Shown here in pieces: positions 1 to 9,000 of a stretch of 14,850 nucleotides of DNA. The DNA lies in the NCBI GenBank assembly GCA_026770615.1, contig MU631579.1, positions 151,786 through 166,635 on the forward strand, read 5' to 3'. The notes beneath the pieces are model-generated. The model had not been told where the DNA came from. It worked only from the letters and a program-made list of their open reading frames with translations, and did not search any database. Every line of letters starts with the position of its first letter. Positions within the stretch are counted from its first letter, which is position 1. Origin of the DNA: Pavlovales sp. CCMP2436 (Eukaryota; Haptophyta; Pavlovophyceae; Pavlovales). A program made the translations under genes and the position numbers.

Positions 1-3000
1 CCCCCAAAGAAAAAAAGCGCACCGTTTGTCTCAAGGCAGCCGCCAGAACAGGCGCAGCCACACAGTTCCTCGCCACATCCTCCGCCCTAGCCGTCGCGGC
101 CTTCAGCCTCGCCAGCGCACCGGAATCTGCACCTGACTCCCGGATTTCACCGGAATCTAACTCCTCCTTTGCCGCTGCCGCGGCCTCTGCCACCGCAGAG
201 CGAGTCACCGCCAGGTGCTGCGTGGTGGTACACAGGCAGTGTGTGTGGGAGGGTGGTGGGTGAGGGGTCAGTCGGTGTGTGGGCATAGGGCAAAGTGGGC
301 AAGGAGGGCGGATATATATATATATATACACACACACACATATATATATATATATATGTGGGTAAAGAGGGTAGACAGTAGGCAGTGCAGAATCCACAAA
401 GCAGATTTGTTTAAAGAAAAGGAGTGGTGTGCATCGCATGGTTTGACCCGGTGGTCAGTGCCGCAGAGCAGCTCCAAAGGGGCGATGAGATATGCTTTGC
501 GTGGGGGGGCGAGGCCACGCCAGTGACGACAGGCAGCTCAGCCGCCCCGTTAGATGTAGAATGTGTGCGGTGCGGAGTGTGCGCCATCAGTGGCGCTCCG
601 CGTGCCCGCGTCGGCAGAGGGCCGGGGAGGCTACTCACCCGCCCGCCGACATCCTTTGAATTAAAATCTCCCTCCCCCAACTCTACTTGTCGTCTCACAC
701 TCTGTGTTACGATCCATTTTTTAACGGTCCTTTAAACCAGTATTACGGGTGGGAAAAATAAAAAAGCAGAGCTATTCTTGGAGAGAGGGCAGAGTCAGCA
801 ATCTCGTGTGTGGAATACATTGGCCTCAGTGGGTCGGCCAGAAATTGTCATCACCCTCTGCACCCCTCATTATTATCATGTTAGTTTTATCATAATTAAT
901 GAATAGCATTAACCCCCATCCCCCCCTTTTTTTGCTTGTCAGCCTAAAACCTCAATTTGTGCATCAAAATGCGGCCGTGCGCTTCAGGGGACCTTTGGAA
1001 AACCCGCGGGAACCCATCAGCGCACGAAGTGCATCAGACTCGTCATCTAATTGTTTTTGTTCCTCATCCAAGCTCCCCCCCACCTAAAGTAAATTTGTTG
1101 GGAATAGATTGCTGTTTTATGTGCGATTGCCTCAGCCCGACCCGTCTAAAAGTGTTTACAGTGAGATCACTTGAATCATCAGAGTAGTGCCAATCATCAC
1201 GGGCATCGCACAGCTTAGGGTAGAAAGGGATAAACTGGAACAGGTGTCGGGCAATTACGTTACGCCATCGGGCCAAAAGTCAAATCTCGAAAGTAAAAGA
1301 AAAGATAAGAAACGCTACACACCTCATCATATGTGATAGACCCACGCAGCGCGAAGCCGTCGAGCAAGATGTCGATCCCATCCGCCGAGGCTACGATGGC
1401 GTCGGGAGGCTCGCCGGGACCGAAGCCACCCGTGCCCGAAGCTGCAGGTAGGTAAGGAGGATGGGTGGGGGGTTGAGTCGAGTTGACAAGCGCAGAGGGG
1501 TAAAGTGCATATGTAGTTATGATAGTGCAGGTTGTGCAAAAATTGTAAATAAAATAAATAAATAAATAAACTACCTTCCCGGAGCTTTTCGCAGATGCGC
1601 ACGTGTAGGGCGGAGCGCACAGCGTCCACCGCATCCGCGTCGGTTGGCCACTTACCCGAACCTACAATTACAGACATTCAGCGCGCATACAGTCAGCTTA
1701 AACGGCCAGAGTGACAACGCCCAAACGTAATAGCCTTGGCGTAAAAAAAAAAAAAAAAAAAAGGTGTTCGTGTGTGTGTTGCGTCGGGAGTTGGACATTG
1801 ATGTGTCATCACTGAAATCGGATGCAAGGAGCATGTGTTTCGTGATCCGCACATCCTGCATACAAGGACAGGGGTAGTGGTCTAATCACTACTGCAGCGA
1901 CAGCAAAACAAAAATGGCGGTAACAATGATGAACACCTGGAGAGTAAGAAAATCCAATAGTTCTAGTTTTTTTGTTGTACCTTCGAGCGAAATGACGAAT
2001 CGCAAAGGCTCGGCGCCGACAGGCGGAGCTACCCCCGCGCCCAACGGCTTGGGCGGCGGCTCTGCTGTGTAACGGCAGGCGGCTGCGATCGGCTGTTACG
2101 TTACAGTTACGCCACATAGTAGGACAGGGGGGGCAAATGGTCAGATTTTGCGCAGGGTAGTCAGCCCAAGTCACATAGGCACTCTTACTTGATGCGTGCA
2201 CTGCAGACACACTAAAAGTCACACAAGTACAACTTGGGTTGCCAGCCGAACATCGCACACTTATGCACATTCAAAGCCTTGTGGCGTATGTGTCTGCAGT
2301 GCAATCATCAATTAAAAGTGCGTACTGGCCCTCGAACCCCCCCCCCCGAATGTAGAACGGACCTGGACGTCTGTCACGGCGAGCGGAAGGTCCCGTAATC
2401 TCCGCAGCGCACCCGCCAATCGTTCGAAAGCTCTCACTGCCGCCTGTGATGCTGCGCGACCTGCAAAAAAAATAAAAATAAAATAGGGAGGGGGGGAGCC
2501 AGATAAGGTGAGATGGGTTGCTTAGGAGGGGGGGGGAGGGGTGACGGGTGTGACACAAACGCAGTGGTGTATTTGGATCAGAAAAGACTGTTCTTCAGCA
2601 GCCGCCGCGGCTTTGACCCCATGGCGACCATCAGCGGAATCCGCTAAGAAGGTCGATACTTATCAGTTCTGCACAGACGGTTCGAGTCTAAGGCTAGGAC
2701 AAGCTTCATAAATATCTAAATAAATAAATATATTTATCGAGATTAAACCATCTAACAGAGTACTGTCTTGCACATCCAAAAAAAAACCCTTGCAGAGCGG
2801 AGCGGGCGTCCGTTCACACATGCAATTTACTGATTAGCAAAGCACAGCAAGCAAGCAAAGCAAGCACAAAAGCAAGCACAAAAGCAAGCACAAAAGCAAA
2901 CAGTTTACATCGCCCGCCCTTTCTTTAATGGGTAAAAGTATATTGAGCAGTGGCGTAACCACCCCCTCCCCCCAATTATCAGAAGTGGCGTACCTCCATC

Positions 3001-6000
3001 AGCCCCTGCAGAGCGCAACGGGCGAAGCAGCGCACTCAACGGCCACTTGACTGTTACGACATCTGAATCGGCATCTGTAACGGCCATCGCGTTGCCATAG
3101 CCCGAGACGTGCCTGGGTTTATTATTCGTATTGGGAGGGGGGGAGGGGGGTTGGTGGTCAGGGTGAGCGCTGGGTGCTTTTAATTTATCTGGTGCCCGGG
3201 GTTGACGAAGCCTCAGTTCAAAGTGAAGAGTGATTAAGAATGACATCAGGGAATTGATTCAGTCCAAGCGCAGATATTGTTCCTCACAGGCAACGTGGGT
3301 GTTTGTTGCTACGCCCAATATTCCGAAAGCCCTGAATAGTGGCAGGACATTATGGAGGTTGAAAAGAAGGTGTCGCGATAAAAAAAAAGTAAATAATAAT
3401 AATAAAAAAAAAACCGGGCGAGCGCGTAGGTGGCGATCCGCGCGAGTACCCCTGAACGCTCGAACACACCGTCACTTGCCTCTGGCTCCCACACCACCTG
3501 AGTCATATAGAGGAGCACAAGCGGCAAAACGTGTCACGTGGGAGATACTTCCAATACAGCACGATCAAATTTGAACCGTCACGCAGAAAAGGCCAACGTC
3601 GAAAGGGCATCTAATAGGGCAGGCTGTGTGTGGTGTGTGACATTACAGGGGATCGCGGGCAACAAGAAACCGTCGTGTTAAGAAACTGGGACTCTTTTTT
3701 TAGCATTGTTTGTACGTAATTTAAGAAAATGTAAGCATTGTTTGCATGTAAAGTGTTAAGAAACTCAGCCTCAGCCTCAAAAAGCGCCGTTCTTATTGCC
3801 CGCGATTCCCTGTATAGCAGGGTGGTATGATGTGTGCTGCTCAGTATGTTGTTTGCGTCATCTCACAGATAGATGGTCTCATATACTCCCCAAAAGTAAA
3901 ACTTCTGGTCCGTCACTGCAGCCCCCTCTCCACCCCCCACAAAAAGATGTCGTCATTTTAAATTTCAGAGCTTTATCGTTCGCATTTCTCTTAAAGCATT
4001 TTCTCTAAAATCATGCGTTTTTCTGAATACAATACATTTGTCAGTGTGCAGCCATGCAAAGTGCATGGCCTTAAGAAATGGATGGCGCCGTGTTCGTCCG
4101 CATAGATAGATACTTCGAATGCTCATCAAACTTAAGAGTAGGCAGGATGGCGCCGTGTTCGTCCGCATAGATAGATACTTTGAATGCTCATCAAACTTAA
4201 AGTAAGCATTCTCATAATCAGCCGCTGTGTGTGCCCCAATACACCTGCAAAAAAAATCTGTGCGTGTGCCCATCTCGGCCCCTTTGCCTTCGGGCTGCAA
4301 ATCGGGATACGTTCAAAGAAACACTATTTGACAAGCTATTGCTGCTCAAACTACAGGTTCTCTGCATGACCAAAAAAAAAACTCTGCCGCTGTCGCTAAA
4401 ATAATAATTTGTAGGTGTCATTTCCGCTCGGTTCAACAGGTTCTCAGCATGGCCATAAAAGACTCTGCCGCTGTCAGATGTTGTAGGTCCTCATCGCAAG
4501 GGCTCGTGCAAGTGAGGAGGCGGGATTAGGGCTGGGGCTAGGGTGGAGCCAGCTAGAGGGCAGAAAGATAGCTACTGTCGGGGATGAGATTAAAGGGATG
4601 GGGATAGATAGGTAAGTTGTTGACGAAGCCTCAGTTCAAAGTGAAGAGTGATTAAGAATGACATCAGGGAATTGATTCAGTCCAAGCGCAGATGTTGTTC
4701 CTCATTGGCTTTGTCAACTGTGTGTGTGTGTGTGTGCTCAGATTGAGGCGGTGGTAAATGTAAAGGAAAGAAATCTTTCTTGCATATAAAAAAAAGTGCG
4801 TGGGAGAGTGCGGCAGAGAGCCGTTGCGTTTGCGGATCAGGGTGAGGGACTGTTCATCAGCAGCCGCCATGGCTTTGAAATACGGCGACCTGCAGTGGAA
4901 TCCGCTAAGAATGTCTGAATCATCAGTTCCGCACACGGGGCTTATGGGTAGGCTTGGGGGAGGGGAACCAGGATATAATCCGATTTTGTTGTATATAGCC
5001 TTTGGGGGTACGAGGGCTTGGGTCATGATTTCGGTCTCGAGACAATACGGAAAGTCACGGAGACCACCAGAAAGATAGCTAGGCGGGGCGTAGGACTTCA
5101 GCCAGATATATAATGCATCTTAATTTCGAAATAAAAACAGTATACAATTAGTCGCCGAAAAAAAAAAAAAAAAACGTACCGCGTGAACAATCGATCCGTC
5201 GCGAAATCTGCGTAGCACAGACTTAACTCCCCAGAAGGCCTGCCACTCCGCAACTTGCCTAGGCATTAGAAGGGGGGTAAGGGGGTGGGGGGCGCGCGCG
5301 TGCGGCGGCGCGGGGGAGGGGGGTTAGTTTGAGGGGTTGCAGGTGCCTGAGCATGAGGGAATCAGAGATTGGTATGACAGAGGGGGGTTTAAAATAAGGC
5401 GAATAGTGTGGGGCATTCAATAGATAGCCCAGGAGTTACTTAGGGAGGTATCTGTGCGCTCAGACATCCAAGGAAGATTCTCGCTTCCAGCTGCAGTGTG
5501 AACTGCGTCAAGGGTTTACTGCGAATGTGTTTACATCATCAGTGCGCACAGCCTAACCCCGACCCCCCCCCATAAAGAGATAAGAATTACAATATGAACC
5601 ATTAGACCAATAAACCATGTTTCTTCAGATCCATAACCGCCTGCGTGATCTCAACAGTGGCTTGCGCCTCAGCTCAGGTGTCTGCAGAAATCATCACGAG
5701 ACCCACCCCACCAAAAAATGAAGAAAATGCCCCCCTCCTTCCCCCCAGAGTGCGTCAGTCAAAAAAGCTCGCGATTTTCTTCGGCAGCGGGCGTAAGGCC
5801 CTGAGTGTTGGATTTCGTTTAGAACATCAGGTGCATCCCCCCGAACACCGGATATTAGGGTGTAACAGGCAATAATAGGTTTAGCAGGATAGGTAAGGCT
5901 AGGATAGGCAATGATAATAAGAAATTAGGGGGGGGGGTATGATAGTAGGCTAGGCTAGGCCAGGCTAAGGTTTGAAAGGGATAGGACTGGAGAGAAGTTA

Positions 6001-9000
6001 GGCTAGGCTGGCTGGGCTAAACCAGGCTTTGGAAATAACACAGAGTAGGTCAGGGCACACGTGGATGGCCTCAAGAAATGGATGGCGCCGTGTTCGTCCG
6101 CATTGATAGATATTTTGAATGCTCATCAAACTTAGAGTAGGCATTCTCATCATCAGCCGTGGTGTGTGCTCCAATGTATGTGTGTGCTTCAATGTGTATG
6201 CTTATACAGAATTATCATATTTAACTATGTATGCTTCATTAGATAGTTTAAAATATGAAGGCACTCTTATAAAAAGAAGCGAGTCCCAATTAATCAGGCC
6301 GAATAAAAAGGGGGAAAAAAAGGCCACGGCGGACCAGGACAGCGTCGTAAATTTAAATAGGTTACCTGCGCGCCCCAGTTGCCGCCGCCTCGTCCACGGC
6401 GTAGGCGACAGCCTCCTCGGCGTCCGCCGGTCCTCTGTCCACTTGGCGGGTGACCGTGGACGGGTCCTGGGCCAACAAGAGCCTGATTTAATGTGGATGG
6501 AGTTGGAGGGGGGTGTTGGGGGGTTATCAAAATGATGCTCTGTTCATAAAGTAAAGACTCTATTGATAGCTTGAGTTGACCATCTTTTGTTCACCGGAGG
6601 TTATGAATAAGCCTGGTCCTCTGTCCGGTGCTAAGAAAGGATACCATTTGGGGCTGAGATTAAGGGCTGTATGTTAGTGTGCGTGTGTGTAATTATGTGA
6701 GTGATTGTGTACGTGTAATTGCTGCTCAGTATGTTGTGTGCGTCATCTCACAGATAAATGGTCTCAACTACTCCCCAAAAGTATAACTTCTGGTCCGTCA
6801 CTGCAGCCCCCTCCTCAACCCCCTTTGAAACCAGAGGCTATTCAAGGCGGGCTATAGCGGGCAGTGGTGGGTGTGACACAGGGCGTGTCGGACAGGACAG
6901 TCAGCGCGGACAGTCAGCGGACACACAGTGCGGACAGTCTGGGCGGACAGTCAGCGACGACAGGACAGTGTCGGGTAGTATTAAGGACAGTCAGTGGCAG
7001 AGGTGACACAGGGGTGGGGAGTAGGGCAGGTGTCATATACGGGAGTAGGGCAGTTGTCACATACGGGAGTAGGGCAGTTGTCACATACCGCACTCTTAGC
7101 TCGCACGGCATCGAGGGAGATTACAAATTGGGGTTATTTTGGCAATGGCGGTGGTTGAACACGTAGTGACAAGGGGTAGTGAAGTGACACGGGATGATAC
7201 AGGGATGGACACGGGATGGGGAATAGGGCAGGTGTCACGTACCGCACTCTTAGCTCGCACGGCATCGAAGGGGCGCGCGCGGGTGAGGCGAGCGCGAGCG
7301 GCGGGCAGGCGACGCTAACCAGCGTGACGCGGTCGGCGAGCGCTGTTTTCAAAACATGCTCGGCGTCCAACATCCTGCGAGCAAAATTAGGGTTAAGGTT
7401 CAGGTGTAAATATGATTAGTTTCTTTTCACGTGCTCGGCGCTCGACATCCTGGGAGAAGATTTTCATTGTTTTAAAGAGTAGTTATTTTCACGTCCCCCG
7501 ACTTGCAGCCCAAAGGCGTACCTGACACTCCACTCGCCAAGTCCGGCAGTCCCCACCGCGCGATGCAACGCAGCGGCATCCCCCATTTGCGCGTTTGCGC
7601 GCGTCGGTCCGGATGCGGCATTTCCAGTGTCCGCAGACAGTGGGAAGCGGACAGTCAGCTGCACGTCCCACTTGAGCGCGGACTCCACCCTGCGATAATC
7701 GAGCACTTTAATGAACGAGAGGACCTTATAACTAACAGGCTTTTTCATGATTTTTCTGCGTTGAGAAAAAAAAAGGGGATGAGGGGGGGTGGGTTGGGGG
7801 GGGGCTGTGCGCGTGCGCGAAAGTACGTCGACCGTAGGAAGCGGCCGAAGTTCAGATAAACAGGCGATGTGCTGTAGCATCAGTACAACAGGGCATGGGC
7901 TTCTGAGAGAGCCGTGACCTCCAACGACTTGAATGCATTGTGTATACATATATATATATATATATATTTAAATAAATATGTGTTTATTCATATAAATCAA
8001 CAATTTTAAAAATAATTCTTCATGTCAGGGCACTGACTTTTTTTGAGCGGGTGCGCGCGTGATTATGTACATGTCTAGGTCCGGTGTTTTGAGTTGGCAG
8101 CTCAGGGTAGATAAAGTTGTCGTCAGCGCGAGCGCTCTTGATATCAATAAGCTTGTATTCGTCAACGCCGCCTTCCGGATTAAGTAAAAAAATAGTGTGC
8201 ACTATAAACGTGTGTGTGTGTGTGTTTGTAACAAAAAGTGGAAGGAAAAAAAACGCAGTGGAGTTCAAAGAGAAAGAGCTAGCCATTATGTGTTGTAGAA
8301 AGCATCATGTGTTGTAGAATGCCTTTTCTGGTCCCTATATGCTGCAAAGGCTGCAAAATGCATGTAAAAAGAAGGCAACATGTGCGTGGGTGTTGCACAG
8401 AAATAAGGTCTTGCGCGGGGTGCAAGTGTGCAGTGGGCTGGGATGTCAGTGGTGAGTGTTTGCGCGCTGCGTTGGCTCGGCATTAGCATGGGTTTTATCT
8501 TCAGAGGCTATCGGACAATAAGCGGTTTGATCGTCATTGCCAACAGCGCGCGCGTGGGTTAGGGGTTGAAGGGTGGGGGGGGGGGGGTTAGAGAAGAACG
8601 GGCAGGATGCAGAAGGTAGGAATGGTGGAGGGGTTTATTTTCTTTATTTTTATATGGCTATATTTATATAGCCATATCTATCTGTCTATTTATATATCTA
8701 TATTAGGGTGTTTAAGGAGGGAAGGGTGGCAGTGAGGGGTTGGCTGCGCGTTGCGTTGGCTCAGCATTAGCATGGGTTTTATCCTCAGAGACAATCGGAT
8801 CAATAAGCGGTTGATCGTCATTGCCAGCAACAGCGCGCACTTCTAAATTATGAGAGATGGAGATAGAGATAGAGAGAGAGAGATATGGCCATAATCTGTA
8901 TTTTATTTACATATATAATACATATATGGCGATCTCAATCACACAACATCCCAATCACACTAATAGTTATTTATTCACGAGTATTTAAATTTTACCTGCG

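Larger units (their letters stand above)
2461..2993 (-). other. Intron 16 (533 bp)
   Basis: Donor gtacgccact, acceptor tttttttgcag. Holds an aagcaagcacaaaa tandem repeat (2838-2898), R7 copy 1, an AT-rich patch and a C-rich tract near the acceptor. Confidence 0.82.
3498..5179 (-). other. Intron 14 (1682 bp, largest)
   Basis: Donor gtacg followed by T17, acceptor tatgactcag. Hosts the MITE-like element (3646-3812), R4 copy 1, the R3 tandem pair (4061-4236), R2 copy B (4619-4704) and R7 copy 2 (4848-4935). It is essentially a repeat nest. No coding function visible. Confidence 0.85.
5259..6365 (-). other. Intron 13 (1107 bp)
   Basis: Donor gtaacctatt, acceptor aatgcctag. Contains R1 copy 1 (5457-5701), a degenerate taggctaggc minisatellite (5878-6028) and an R3 copy (6061-6176). 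A C-rich tract preceded by CTAAC on the minus strand (5269-5327) leads to the acceptor. No gene seen. Confidence 0.82.
6483..7242 (-). other. Intron 12 (760 bp)
   Basis: Donor gtacgtgaca, acceptor attaaatcag. From the donor inward it holds the echo of the exon 12 end (7079-7114), a 24-bp tandem repeat (7023-7088), a gcggacagtcag minisatellite (6893-6992) and the R4 repeat (6720-6815). A GT-rich stretch lies at 6678-6718. Confidence 0.85.
7690..8995 (-). other. Intron 10 (1306 bp)
   Basis: Donor gtaaaattta, acceptor ttatcgcag. Contains a pair of direct repeats (8461-8553 and 8743-8840), AT microsatellites (7949-7968, 8640-8705), GA repeats (8860-8882), a 14-base C tract preceded by CTAAC on the minus strand (8574-8591) and an unexplained open stretch (8020-8190). 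Exons 10 and 11 join in phase across it with continuous family similarity, so no exon is missing here. Confidence 0.8.

Noticed and set aside
147..735. Several short open frames on both strands near the left edge
   Set aside because: They cross a TA/CA microsatellite or have no coherent composition. The real coding frame there is exon 21, in another frame.
2838..2898. CRISPR-like array
   Set aside because: Units are about 14 bp without unique spacers, in an intron of a eukaryotic gene.
3414..3500. Alternative donor for exon 15 at GGG|GTACTC
   Set aside because: It would leave phase 0, which does not join exon 16 in frame, and it removes the conserved helix.
7489..7671. Cys-rich 60-codon frame within exon 11
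   Set aside because: Shadow frame; phase and family similarity support the overlapping frame with VQLTVRFPLS.
8020..8286. Extra NOL6 exon between exons 10 and 11
   Set aside because: Exons 10 and 11 already join in phase with continuous family similarity; no suitable donor gives the required phase.
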